A stretch of DNA of 64,000 nt from contig BTRK01000006.1 of the NCBI GenBank assembly GCA_036245805.1, forward strand, positions 26,320,365 through 26,384,364. Reading direction: 5' to 3'. This DNA comes from Pristionchus mayeri (Eukaryota; Nematoda; Chromadorea; Rhabditida; Neodiplogasteridae). Shown here piece after piece: positions 31,436-43,399 of this stretch; the stretch's first letter is position 1, and each line of letters starts with the position of its first letter. The notes under the pieces were generated by a model. It was not told where the DNA came from. It saw nothing but the letters and a program-made list of their open reading frames with translations, and searched no databases. The translations under genes were made by a program, and so were the position numbers.

Positions 31436-32190
31436 TCGCTACAGGGCCAGTACAACGAAAAAATGACCTACCCGCGAAACTATGTGCAAATTCGTTTTCT
31501 ACGGGTCGAAATACGTGAGGAACACTTCAACTCGGCTTATTCTGAGATTTTCCATTTTTGGACTAAAAAACATCGAAAAATCCCTGTTTGTGAGGTCAAA
31601 AATGGAAAATCTCAGAATAAGCCGAGATAAAGTTTTTCTGACGTATTTCCACCCGTAGAAAACGAATTTGCACATAGTTTTGCATGAAAACGAGAATGAA
31701 AGTTTTTATGCAGAAAAAATCGTAATTTTTGGCCAAAAAATCTCGACATCGCCATATTCTATGGAAAATTTCGTTGAATACTCCCCCTTCGATTTTCCTG
31801 AAAATTTGGCTCTAGGGGTAAAAATGCATTCTGAATCTAATGTAGATGAAACTAAAATGTAATATGGCGGAAAATTTTTCAGGGTGGCAATTTTGAAATT
31901 TCAAACGGTCATAACTTTTTTCACAGATGAGCTAGCCCTTCACTTCCAACAGGAAAAATGCTTATCTCGTCGAGATCTTTCAGCATCACTATCTGGTTAT
32001 GGAGTTTGGAAGCTCCAAAATTTTTTTCGAGAACTGACAGCCCAATTCGGCGCACAACAGAGAATGAGGGGTCAAAGATACGGCTTCCTAAGGTCGATTT
32101 TCGAACCCTACGTGAAAAAGTACCCCTAGGCGCAAATTTTCAGGGTAGGTCATTTTTTCGTTGTACGGGCGTATCTCGGTTCTCTCAGAT
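31436..32190. repeat. Foldback cluster downstream of AGPAT
   Basis: Outer arms: CAACGAAAAAATGACCTACCC at 31453-31473 returns reversed at 32142-32164. A tighter inner palindrome (31460-31690) is built from CGAAAACTATGTGCAAATTC-like and TTATTCTGAGATTTTCCATT sequences. A piece at 31955-31990 (ATGCTTATCTCGTCGAGATC) matches the flank of element X at 8.86/10.63 kb and serves as its empty site. Confidence 0.7.
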
Positions 32191-32527
32191 TTCCTCTGAT
32201 AAAAAAAAGAAATTCGAGTAGAGGATAGGGGAAAGGGGGGAGGGAGGGGGGCTCGTCGAACAATGGTATGTAAATACAGTAGGGCAGGGAAATATCGCAA
32301 GAAATGTAAGATGAATTGGAAATTAAATATCACAACGACAGCTGTTTCCTAATAGCGCAAGTTACATGTTGTTTGGGAGAAAGAATGAAATAGATGTGAA
32401 TTAGTAACATATATTTATTCGCATTCAATCCGATCACCCACGATCTGTCACACATCATAATCTAACCAATTTGACCCATCCGATAAGAAAAATACCGGTA
32501 GCAGAATGGGCGAGCGGGGTTGGAACC

Positions 32528-35500
32528 TCATTGGTGCTTCTTCTGCCCCCTCTTGTTTTCCATCTTTTGATTGACTTCTTTTGTGATTCTCTCGTATACG
32601 AAGAGCATCTTCTCCCTCACGTCCTCTGCCAGAGAAGGCACATCATCCAGAGTCAACTGAATAGATATCAAACTTCGTGTATCAAGGGTTTAGTGCCTTA
32701 CCCCGGTGGTGGGGATGGGGTCCATGATTTGGATGATGATCTCCCCATCGCTATCGAAGTAATGTTCAGTGTGAGAGTAGAAACACTTGTAGGACGAGGC
32801 GACCACTGGTACGATGGGGATTTGAGCCTGTTTGCGAAAGGGGATGAGGAGAGAGAGAGAGAGAGAGAGAGAGGAGAAAGAAGACTCACCTGAACTGCCA
32901 CATTGAAGGCGCCCTTCTTGAAGGGGAGCATTCCATCGAGAGATCGATTGCGAGTTCCCTCGGGGAAGACCCACAACTGAAGGAGATGAATGAGCACTAT
33001 TTGTATACTCTCTACTTTCCACCTTGAGATTCTTCTTGTTCATGACTTGAGTGCATTGCTCGACAGCCTTGATCGCCTTCTCTCGATTGAATCGATCCAC
33101 GAAGATAACACTGCACTGAAGAGCGAAGGATCCCATCGAACATCCACGAGATACACACTCACCAGCCAAGCAGTTATGTTGAAGATGGGCACGTAAGCTA
33201 GCGATCTCTTCATCATTACCGTACCCCTCGGAGGGTAGGCATGAGCCATGACGATCGTGTCGAGAGCAGACTAAAGAAGAGGAGTGGAGGGGTGGAAGGA
33301 GGGGGGGGGGGGGGGGGGGCAGACTAAAGAAGGGGGAGAGGGGGGGGCAGACTAAAGAAGGGAAGGAGAGGGGTTGAAGGAGGGGGGGGGGGTTGAATGT
33401 CGCGGCCGGTGTGGGCATACAGTACCGGACAAATGTTTCGCAACAAATTTGTCATTGTCATAACTTCGTTCAAAATTGAGCTAGAGACTTATGGTTGGAA
33501 GCATTCGAGGGGTAAATATCAGGAGAAAATAGTCATATGGTATATGGTCTGAAACACATTTATCGCGGGTTTCTGAATTTAATTTTCTGAATCACAATAT
33601 TCATGTACTTTTTGAAACTCAGCCGAAAGTCGATGTTATATCGCACGAACTGTGATGCAAGTATAACCATTGATGTTCACAATCTACTATCTGGCTTGCT
33701 CGTTGGACTTCGGAAAGCGCTAATATATCGATTTTCCGAGACCTCCGAGATGTGTTTGAAAGGCTATATCTTCGCTCCCAGTTGAGCGATAGGTCCCCTA
33801 TTTCGCACCTACTATACACTAGTAATGTAATTACATTTTTCCATGTTTGATAGTGAACAGACAACAAATTGGAAAAATCGAAAAAAAATGGACATGAATT
33901 TTCATGCATGTGGAGACGACCTATAACTCTAAAGAAAAAATCTGATTTCTTGCACGTTTATGTAGAATCTATTAAAGAATAAGTGTGCGAAATCGCGAAG
34001 TCAGACTATTTGTTCAGCACATTTTACAGTCCAATAACCACAGAGTCAGGACGGCCAAAGTCGTCAGAAATGGTCCGTAGCGAAAGTCGACCTAGCATAA
34101 CGGGAGTTTCTTTAAAAATGGGTCCATTTCAAAGAGAAATGTGCATATCTAGGACTTGCAAAGCTGTTTGGTACGTTTTATGGAATTTGGACAAGATTCA
34201 ATTTTACCTTGCACCGTGTTTTAAGGCTCATGACGATCCGACTCTCTGTGCTTATTGAACTGTAAAATGTGGTGGACAAATAGTCTGACTTCGCGATTTC
34301 GCACACTTATTCTTTAATAGATTCTACATAAATGTGCAAGAAATCAGATTTTTTCTTTAGGGTTATAGGTCGTCTCCACATGCATGAAAATTCATGTCCA
34401 TTTTTTTCGATTTTTCCAAGTTGTTGTCTGTTCACTATCAAACTTGGAAAAATGTAATTACATTACTAGTGTATAGTAGATGCGAAATAGGGGACCTATC
34501 GCTCAACTGGGAGCGAAGATATAGCCTTTCAAACACATCTCGGAAGTCTAGGAAAATCGATATATTAGCGCTTTCCGATGTCCAACGAGCAAGCCAGATA
34601 GTAGATTGTAAAAATCAATGGATATACTTTCATCACAGCTCGTGCTATATAACATCGACTTTCGGCCGAGTTTCAAAAAATACATGAAAATTGTGATGCA
34701 GAAAATTAAATTCAGAAACCCGCGATAAATGTGTTTCAGACCATATACCATATGACTATTTTCTCCTGATATTTACCTCTCGAATGCTTCCAACCATAAG
34801 TCTCTAGCTCAATTTTGAACGAAGTTATGACAATGACAAATTTGTTGCGAAACTTTTGTAAGGTACTGTAGCTGCCCACACCGGCCGCGACACCCTTTTA
34901 ACCCTTATTAATTTCTCCTAGGGGGAGGGGTGACGCCGGGAAAAAATCTATTGGTAGGTCAAGACTAGTTACGCAATCGATCATACAGTACCACCAGGTA
35001 CCGTATACCACTACCGTAACCCCGATTATCGCAAACTAACTTTATTCTCAAAAAGTCCTGATGCCGTGCCCAACCGATTATACAGTACCCAAATCACTAC
35101 CATAACCCAGTTCCATGGGTCAGATCCAGTTCCTTGGGTCAAACATTTTTCTAAAAATGTAAACTCGATAGTAAAATTATTTTTAATTATCCTACCGTAT
35201 CCCTCGTTACTGTAGAATCATTTTATAATCGATTTAGGATTTTTAGAAAAATGTTTGACCCAAGGAACTGGATCTGACCCAAGGAACTGGGTTACGGTAG
35301 TGACTTGGGTACTGTATAATCGATTTGGCACGGTATCAGAACTTTTTAAAAAATGAAGTTAGTTTGCGATAATCGGGGTTACGGTAGTGGTATACGGTAT
35401 ATTGTGGTACTGTGTGATTGATTGGGTACGGTAACTAGTCTTGACCTATCAATAGATTTTTTTCCGGGGTCCCCCCTCCCCCCATGAGAAGCATGAATAG

Positions 35501-38500
35501 GGGGGTCATGGGTGTCGCCGCCAGTGTTGGGCAACTAGGGGGGGGGGAGACTAAAGAAGGGGGAGAGGGGTTGAAGGAGAGAGGGAGGGGGCAGACTAGG
35601 GATGTCCATCCAATTCCAATTCCCAAGTACTTGGGGGTCGGCGCAAGAGAGACGCCGCTCTCTCGCCCGGAATTGACAGATAATGAAAGGGAGTGAGCGA
35701 GCACGGCCCCCGGAGAAAATACATAGGGAAAATAAAAACGTCCGCAGGCATCAAGGAAATGGAGCGCGCGTTCAAAAAAGGTACAGTCAGAATTGCCTGA
35801 TTCCTCACGTTACCGTATTTATATTCCCTGATTGTCACGTTACGGTAATATTTTTGAATTGTTTCACGGCGATGTCCCTGAATTTCACGTCATTTGCCAT
35901 AATTCTGTCATTGTCCCTTTGATTATCCAAACATGCTGTGGATTTAAATTTTACAGCTCGTACAATTTTCAGTATAGCTCCCGTACGTTTTTCCTTTCCT
36001 TATGTCGATGCTCCGGTGGCCGAGAGCGAGAGACCCAAGTACTCGAGAGAGCAGTCAATTCCTCTCAATTCCTAGGCTGTTTCTCACGGTTTTCGTGATC
36101 TTTTCTGAAGAAGTAGTTCACCAAAAGTGATATCAAAGGCACATCAATAGACATTGTAAATGTTTTCGCTATTAGGAGGCTGTTTGCATCACTTATGATT
36201 CAAGCAAGCTGATAATGGGCATGACTTAGATGATTTTCACTAGGGAAGGTTGCATTTGAGAAATTTACATGATGAGAACATTCTGAAGGAGAATGAGTCG
36301 GGATGGTCGAAATGTTTAATGGATCCAGATGTTCTTGTGCACTCTTTTTCATAACCATTCATAGCCGTAATGGTGATTATCTTAGTATTTGTTTAGATAA
36401 GAATTGGTTCATATTTGTTTAGATAAGAATGGTTCATATTTGTTTAGATAAGAATTGGTTTAATTAAATATAAAAGTTTTTTTTTTAAATTGCACTCCAG
36501 AAATAAGTCAAGTACTTGCCATCCCACCCAATTCCTTTATCTCCTTTCAAGTACTTGGTCGATTTACATCCCTCATCAGTCGATTGGAATTGGGTGAGAG
36601 GGAAATGAAAGGGGGTGGGAGAGGGTGGAATGGGGAATTTAATGGACATCTCTAAAGAAGGGGAGGAGAGGAGTTGAAGGAGGGGGGGGGGGCAGACTAA
36701 AGAAGGGGGGGGAGAGGGGGGGGGGGCAGACTAAAAAAGGGGAGTAGAGGGGATTGAAGGAGGGGGGGGGGGCAGACTAAAGAAGGGGAGGAGAGGGGCG
36801 GAAGGGGGTATACCTGGTGATTGCAAATTACGACGCACGGCGACTGTTGCTTCGCGTACACTTCGGAGAAATTGCGAGTCTCAACCTGAGAGGGGGGGGG
36901 GGTATAAGGGGGAGTGAGGGGTAGAAGACTCACATTGATTCCAGTCCATCGAGAAAGTATCTTCATCGAAGCGAACACTACCGTACATGCCTCAAAGTGG
37001 GAGCTGAGCACGTTTATTCCCCATTTGCACTAACATGCCCGAAAAAGGAAGCAGGGATGCAGAGTACCATGCAGATGAGGGCATTCAGCATGATGGTCAG
37101 ATACAAGAGAGTGCATCGAATCACGTATCTGAGAGAGAACCATCCCATATAGAGCACTCTATTTGACACTTCTACTTCTTTTCTTGAGGCATCGCGCAAA
37201 CAAATGTTGGAAAGACATAGTAAGAATCTATGCCCTAGAAAAAAATTGATCGTAGGCATCTGATTTGCTGTGCGAATCAAATTTAAATATCACGATTCAC
37301 CTATTTCCCATTTCATGTTCGCTTTTAGTCTAGGCTTTGCTAAATGAGACTTCTCGCGAAACGGTCTTTCATTCTCGGTCGAGACAACTCTCATTTCGGT
37401 CGTCTCGAGCGAGAGTTCATTTGCATCTCTCGGTCGAGAGGCGAGAGTTCTCGCGAGAGCGACAGGCCTCCGAGAGCGGACAAAAGTTAATAATGATTTT
37501 TTGAAACACATTTCAATTCTATCATTAGGATGAGCTAGATATCGACCACCACAAAGGAATTCGACGAGAGGAATGAATTTGCATCTCTCGCGAGAGCTCT
37601 CGACGAGAGTCGACTCTCGGATAAATTAATTCTGAGAGTCGAGAGGGAAATTTGTGAAATGATTTTGCCGAGAGTCTCACCTCTCGTTTAGCAAAGCCTA
37701 TTTTAGTCGAGTAATTATCGTATTACCAGATTGTGCACATTAGTGTACATTAATGCACATTTCTGCGATGATCACTCCAGTTACCAATGTAGAAGTGTCT
37801 CAATATTTGTTTCAATTAAATTCTTCGTGTGAAACATTGACCCTTTCACTCGAAACAAACTTTGCCCCTCACGCTTTACTCTTTGAACCACGAGAAATTC
37901 ATATTCACACGGGTGATAAGATATTTCGACAAAAACTATTTAAAAATACCGCTTCGAAAAACATTTTGGAAAACGGGTATTTCGAAAAATTCACCTGGAA
38001 AAAATCAACTCGAAAAATCAAATTCGAAAAATAATCTCTCAAAATATTATTTCAGCTCATTTTATTTACATTTTTAGATTCTTTCTCCATGATTTTGTAT
38101 TGCAATTGAAAAATAGAAAAAGCAAAACAATAATTTATCAGTGTTCAAAATATATGAGGCCGTTTGCTTAAGAATCGAGCAGTCTCGGGACATGACAAAA
38201 ATCTCAATTCTCTTTCACTTCTTAATTTGGGGTATTCGAAGGTGTTGAAAACGATAGTCGTAGCTTGGAGCGTTCGTTGGCTCCTGAAGGGGTCACGTTG
38301 AAATCACTTTTTACAAATATCTGACCTCTCAACGCTGCTAATTTCATGCGACTAAGGTTCCCGGGGAGGAATTTGATGGTGATCACGCCTATCTATTTCG
38401 TTTTTCATGAATTATTAAAATTGTTTTTAAAAATTCAACTTTTCGCATTGTCAAAAGTAAGATGTGTGACATACATCAATAGAGCCGGTGTGACGAGAGG

Positions 38501-41500
38501 ATTCAGAATCTGTGTTTAGAGCATAGGTGGGCGGGGGTTGAAGCTGGAAATCGAAAACCGGGGGTGTTTAGGGTCAAAAAGAGAGGGGGGTGATCGTAAA
38601 TGATCATTTTTTGTGACAACATTTTTCCAAAAAAAAACCGGGGGTGTCCAATCCGAAAACCGGGGGTGTTTCACAGCTGGCTTCGATGGTGCCCACCTAT
38701 GGTAACTTTACGGCCAATTTCGTTCACGGGTTCGAAATATTGAAACGGAATAGTTAGCCCAAATTGACGAAATCCAATGCGTCCCCTCGTCCCTCCCCCG
38801 GCAGTCCCCACTCTCTCTCATCGACACACTCTCTCCCTTCTCTTGCCGATTTGGACCAACTATTTCGTTTCAATATTTCGAACCCGTGAACGAAATTTGA
38901 TGTAAACAAATATTCTGAATCCTCTCGTTAAGCCGGTTCTATTGATGTATGCCACACATCTTACTTTTGCCAATCCGAAAAGTTGAATTTTTAAAAATAA
39001 TCTTAATAAGTCATGAAAAATTAAATAGATAGGCGTGATCACCATCAAATTCTACCCCTTAGTCGCATGAAATTTGCACCGTTGAGAGGTTAGATATTTG
39101 TAAAACAGTTATTTCAACGTGACGCCGTCTTGAGCCAACGAAGGCTCCAGGAGCAAAATGAGTATGCCTATCGTTTTCAGCACCCTCGATTACCCCAAAT
39201 CACGAAGTTATAGAGAATTGAGATTTTTGTCCTGTGCCGGAAACACTGATCTGCGGACAAAAGTTTCGCAGCTAATTTGGTCATATCTTTCTTCACTATT
39301 AAAGTTACCCAAAAAGGACGAAATAGACCCATTATTTTTTGTCCTCCATCGAATAGCGGATGGTTGAATTAGTATAGAGTGAATATACAAAAATGCTAAA
39401 AATCAATAATAGCCTCAAGGGAAAGCCGGAAATGATCAGCGCTCTCTCACCTTTGCATACTCTCTCGTACACGCGACGGGATCAGAGTGAGATCAGGGTT
39501 TCGTCCTTGTTGGATAACTTTAAGATAGAGACCCATTCGATAGATAAATCGCACGAGAATATAGCGATATCATGTATGATTGCTTATCTCTATATTGCAA
39601 AATACCGTAATCAAATTCCGTGTATGTATTAGACATAATTTTTTTGAAACTACCGAATGTTGGAATCTGTTCCCACTAACTGTGTGGGGAGCACAACCTC
39701 TGATAATCATAATCTGACATGTGACTGGATTGGCGCATTTCAGAGAACGCTGGTATATCGATTTTCATAGACTTATAACATTTTGTATTTTGGTCATATC
39801 TTTGAGCTCAGTTGAGCTACAGAGCCCAAATTTTACAGGTACTATATATTAAAGATGGAGCACTACTGTACAAAATTTCATGTTGGTCGGATATCGAATT
39901 CCGAAATTCGAAAAATTTTAGATCGTTATTTTCATCAACATGAAATCAACCATTCCCGTAAAGATAAAAATTTAATTTCTTGTCACGTTATGGTTACACC
40001 ATTCATGGGTAAGTGCGCGAAATTGTGGAGTTAGGCGATTCTTCATACTTATTTTACAGTCGATTAATGAACTAGAGTCAAACGGGGCGGAGCATTCAAA
40101 AGTAGTCCGACCCGAAATATTCTCAACTCGCACGGAAAAGTTATCATTAGAATGACTCGACTCGAAAGTGAAATGTGGATAACTCGATCTTACAGAGCTG
40201 CTGAGCGAGTCTGGAGCGGAACTGAGAAGGTTCATCTTTAGCACATACCCCGTTTGAGGGCTCCGCCCCCTTTGACTCTAGTTCATTTATCGACTGTAAA
40301 ATAAGTATAAAGAATCGCCTAACTTCGCAATTTCGCATATTTATTCATGAATGGTTTCTGCATAAGGTGACAAGAAATTAGATTTTTATCTATACGGGAA
40401 TGGTTGATTTCATGTTGATGAAAATCACGATCGAAATTTTTTCGAATTTTGAAATTCGACATCCGAACCACATGAAACTTTGTACAGTTGTGATCCATCA
40501 CTAATGTATAGTACCTGCAAAATATGGGCTCTATAGCTCAACTGAGCTCAAAGATATGACAAAAATACAAAATTACAAAGGTCTATGAAAATCTATATAC
40601 CGGCTTTCTCCGAAATGCGTCAAACCAGTCACCTGTCAGATTGTGATCATCAGAGGTTGTGCTCTCTACACAGTTAGTGTGAACAGATTCCAACATTCGG
40701 TAGTTTCAAAAAAATAATGTCTAACGGAATTTGATTACGGTATTTTGCAATATAGAGATAAGCAATCGTATGGTATCGCTATATTCTCGTGCGGTTTATC
40801 TATCGAATGCTACAAACCATAGGTCTCTGTCTTAATTTTGAAGAAAGACATGACAACGACAAATTAGTTGCGAAACGTTTGTCCGGTACTGTATAGGAGG
40901 TCAAAAATCGATTAGTAGGTCAATGGTAGGTCAAGACTAGGTACCGCACCCAATCGATAGTACAGTACCCCAGGATACCGTGTACCCCTACCGTAACCCC
41001 CGATTATCGCAAACTAACTTTATTTTTAAAAAGTCCTGGTATACAGTACCCAAGTAACTACCATAACCCGATTCCTTGGGTCAGATGCAGTTCCTTGGGT
41101 AAAACATTTTTCTAAAAATTTCAAACATTTTTCCAAAAATCCTAAATCGATCGTAAACATATTATACAGTAATGAGTTATATGGTTGTATACATTAAAAT
41201 ATCTTTATGCTCTATTTTGGATTTTTAGAATAATGTTTGACCCAAGGAGCTGGATCTGTCCCAAGTAACTGGGTTACGTTAGTTACTTGGGTACTGTATA
41301 ATCGATGAGGCATGGTACCATGACTTTTAAAAATAAAGATGTTGCGATAATCGGGGTTACGGTAGTGGTATACGGTATCTGGGGTACTGTACTATCGATT
41401 GAGCGCGGTACCCAGTCTTGACCTACCATTTTTTGCCATGACCCCCAAATATATACGTCCCTGTGGATTGCGCCCCTCTAAAATGAGGCACAATCCACAC

Positions 41501-41707
41501 GCATGAGTAGGGGTTCGTGGTATGAATACACCTCACCGCCAGTGGTGGGCAACTATGCTTATCACCGTCACACGAAACGCTATTCAACTGTGGTTACAAA
41601 AAGACAGAAACTCTATTTTACCTGGCTCTGCGATTGACTGCGTAAGCGAAAACGAGAATTCCGAGTAAAAGGATAATGATGTTCACACACTGGCATTCGA
41701 ACAACAT
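32528..41707 (-). CDS. AGPAT: 1-acyl-sn-glycerol-3-phosphate acyltransferase
   Basis: Nine exons join in phase to 283 aa, the length of human AGPAT1: 41707-41622, 37128-37035, 36990-36934, 36885-36814, 33270-33163, 33115-33023, 32976-32890, 32827-32702, 32656-32528 (stop TGA). Residues 5-58 hold two hydrophobic, membrane-spanning segments. Acyltransferase motif I is NHQSALD (101-107; His102 and Asp107 catalytic, split by intron 4), motif II VDRFNREKA, motif III FPEGTR (174-179), motif IV IPIVPVV (202-208). The C-terminus is Lys/Gln-rich. Family knowledge: converts lysophosphatidic acid plus acyl-CoA to phosphatidic acid in the ER membrane, a key step in phospholipid and triglyceride synthesis. 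The start ATG directly follows TTTCTCTTTAG, an acceptor suited to trans-splicing. Introns 1 and 4 (4.5 and 3.5 kb) are filled with foldbacks; the others are 44-62 nt. The exon 3 acceptor (TTTGAG) was chosen over a nearby CTCAG because only it keeps phase. Confidence 0.93.
32851..32873. repeat. GA dinucleotide tract in AGPAT intron 7
   Basis: About 11 GA units; on the coding strand this is a long CT tract 25-45 nt upstream of the exon 8 acceptor, where it could serve as an extended polypyrimidine tract. Confidence 0.85.
33264..33395. repeat. Minisatellite built from the exon 5 splice acceptor
   Basis: The unit CAGACTAAAGAAG plus a G-rich spacer recurs at about 33266, 33320 and 33346. On the coding strand each unit is a C/T-rich tract followed by CTTCTTTAG/TCTG, i.e. 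the true exon 5 acceptor and its first exon bases. More units lie at 35540 and 36650-36812, all within intron 4. Confidence 0.85.
33418..34870. mobile_element. Tc1-like foldback, TACAGTACCGGACAAA ends
   Basis: A 1.45-kb palindrome beginning TACAGTACCGGACAAATGTT and ending in the reverse form TTTTGTAAGGTACTGTA, centre near 34145. TACAGT-type ends are typical of Tc1/mariner elements. The palindrome extends past the ends into GGCCGGTGTGGGCA / TGCCCACACCGGCC, so it may sit inside another hairpin. A relative is at 39250-40893. Confidence 0.82.
34935..35470. repeat. Foldback built of GGTACTGTA-type repeats
   Basis: Arms of about 250 bp (TAGGTCAAGACTAGTTAC at 34952 versus its reverse near 35440). 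Internally it contains several ACCGTAACCCCGATTATCGC and CAGTTCCTTGGGTCA motifs. The same element follows the same Tc1-like foldback at 40905-41425. Confidence 0.8.
35702..36024. mobile_element. 323-bp CACGGC-end MITE
   Basis: Begins CACGGCCCCCGGAGAAAATA and ends CGATGCTCCGGTGGCCGAG, flanked by the 6-bp direct repeat AGCGAG (35696-35701, 36025-36030). Ends match those of the 1.55-kb element in YIF1 intron 1 (43828-45382). No coding capacity. Confidence 0.8.
36390..36470. repeat. About 26-bp tandem repeat, three copies
   Basis: The unit TTTGTTTAGATAAGAATTGG plus TTCATA is present about three times in AGPAT intron 4, with one base missing in the middle copy. Confidence 0.85.
36650..36812. repeat. 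Distal block of the splice-acceptor minisatellite
   Basis: Four or so units of CTAAAGAAGGGG-(GGAGAGG)-TTGAAGGAGGGGGG lie just inside the intron 4 donor side. They are the same unit as at 33264-33395, implying one array later split by transposon insertions. Confidence 0.8.
38190..39240. repeat. Foldback in AGPAT intron 1
   Basis: Arms of about 350 bp: GGTGATCACGCCTATCTATTTC at 38379 returns reversed near 39045, and AAAAATCTCAATTCTC at 38201 returns near 39215. Centre near 38700 includes GGGGGTGTTT motifs. Part of the arm also occurs at 42665-42815. Confidence 0.75.
39250..40893. mobile_element. Tc1-like foldback with a TTAA MITE in one arm
   Basis: The right end reads CAACTAATTTG-type sequence in reverse and GTCCGGTACTGTA, as in the 33.4-34.9 kb element. 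Centre near 40165. The left arm is interrupted by the MITE at 39303-39519; the right arm at about 40835-40860 lacks it, giving an internal empty site (GAAAATTAAGACAGAG when read in reverse). Confidence 0.8.
39303..39519. mobile_element. TTAA MITE, copy 3
   Basis: 217 bp, begins AGTTACCC and ends TTGGATAACT, with TTAA on both sides (39299-39302, 39520-39523). The facing palindrome arm preserves the site with a single TTAA, showing that TTAA is the duplicated target. Confidence 0.9.
40905..41425. repeat. GGTACTGTA-type foldback, second copy
   Basis: Matches 34935-35470 in content and order (TAGGTCAAGACTAGGTACCG, CCGTAACCCCCGATTATCGC, CCTTGGGTCAGATGCAGTTC) and again follows the Tc1-like foldback. 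Arms converge near 41165. Confidence 0.78.
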
Positions 41708-42060
41708 CTAAAGAGAAAGATATAACGGGTTTAAACCAATAACCGAACGACGGATATAACAATATTCAATCGTCGTGGATTCGCACCGCTGTAGCCATCA
41801 ATTTCAAGTATTAAACACGTGAAAAATGTAGAGTGAGTTGGAGAGATAAACGAGGAAAGAGACTGATAGTGGGTCGACCTCTCATATCAAGAGATTTAGA
41901 TGCCGTGATAAAAGAATGAGAGAATAGAGAGGCAGAGAGAGGGAAAAGCTTAGTGATCGAACGAGGAACAAAGTATATCGAACTGGCGTGATTGCGCATG
42001 GAGAACGGAATAATCACTTGAAGTGATGAGAATTACGAGAATATTGACATCATGACACTA

Positions 42061-42381
42061 CTCTGTGATTGCAAAGTAATATTGCGGCAAGTAGTAAAGT
42101 TAGTTGCCAGCAACTTACTAGTAAAATTGTAAACCTCTTACGACAATATTACTTTCTAGTTATTTTTCGTTTGCAACTTACCAGTAACTTACTTTGATCT
42201 TACATAAAAATATAAAGTCAGTTTGTTACAATATTGTTTCAATGTTACAAATTAAACAATTGAAAAGTTAGTTGCCAGCAAGTTTTATTTTTTATGACCG
42301 AAAAAGTAAAATTACGCGAAAGCTGCTGGCAACTTACTTTTCGGGCAAACTACTTGCCGCAATATTACTGCAATCACAGAG
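42061..42381. mobile_element. CTCTGTGATTGC MITE, copy 2
   Basis: 321 bp, inverse and nearly identical to 4399-4721, with the same ends. The high similarity implies recent spread. Confidence 0.8.
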
Positions 42382-42399
42382 AAGTTCCAAACACAACAT

Positions 42400-43027
42400 T
42401 AGGGACGGCAACGGGAATTTTTGAGTACGGAATATTTGTTGCCTACTTCCGACGCTTTTACTTTCAATCTACCGTACTTTTGAAGCCAAATTCTTTCAAT
42501 ATTTTAAAACATTTTTTAAAAATATTTAATGTGATTTTTTAACTATTTTATTGATTGGAATGAATATGAACACATATTGAAGGAACACCAAGCATGACAA
42601 GAAGAGACATGTTGCAGAAATGAAAACGCACGAAACGTTCGAAAATATACGTGTTTTCAGAATTAATAGTGAAGAAAGATATGACCAAATTAGCTGCGAA
42701 ATTTTTGTCCGCAGATCTGAGTGTTTCCGGCACAGGACAAAAATCTCAATTCTCTATAACTTCGTGATTTGGGGTAATCGAGGGTGCTGAAAACGATAGG
42801 CATACTCATTTTGCTCCGATAGGTAGGAGTAAAGGAGTGACTTGAGATGCGCTCCACTTGGACTGAAAGCGTCGGCATTTTGACTTATGTTTATTATTGT
42901 TTTCCCTTGATTTGATCATTATTTTTTAAAACTAAAGTGAAAAGTCGAAATGGGGTAGGCATAGCATTCAATTACATACCAATTTGTGAATTGTTTTGCT
43001 CGTTCGTTAACATCGTTGCCCTCCCTA
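42400..43027. mobile_element. hAT-like element, rearranged copy
   Basis: Begins TAGGGACGGCAACGGGAAT and ends ATCGTTGCCCTCCCTA, like 22465-23390. Its middle (42665-42815) is replaced by foldback sequence. It is followed by 8 bp (GTTTTTAG) and then another inward-facing end, TAGGGACTGCAGCCG (from 43036), whose sequence mirrors the right half. Left and right flanking 8-mers differ, so the copy is a recombinant. Confidence 0.7.
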
Positions 43028-43399
43028 GTTTTTAGTAGGGACTGCAGCCGTGTTTATGAATGAGCAGAACAATTAACAAATTGGTGTGCAAATGGAAGCT
43101 TACCCTACCCCATTTCGACTTTTCACTTTAGTTTTTCAAAAATAATCCTTTTTCCGCGTCGTCGATATCCCCATCGTACACAAATTCAGAATTTTAGAAA
43201 AATTTTGAAATTTTGAGTGGAGGGCCCTACTCTGGTTCTGAAGTTCATAATTTACAGATGTGCCCCAATGCTCATTTTACGCCCAGTACAGTACACAATC
43301 AACTTCCAGCTAGACATTTCTAAAAAGCTCTAATAATATAATTTATTTGCACGTTATCTCTCTCCGATTATATTGAATAATATACCCCAATTGCTTCAG

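Larger units (their letters stand above)
41708..43399. other. Divergent spacer between AGPAT and YIF1
   Basis: Holds the presumed promoters of both genes but is largely occupied by a MITE (42061-42381) and hAT-like pieces (42400-43160). I see no exon. The 350 bp next to the AGPAT start (41708-42060) is non-repetitive as far as I can tell and is the likeliest promoter of that gene. Confidence 0.5.
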
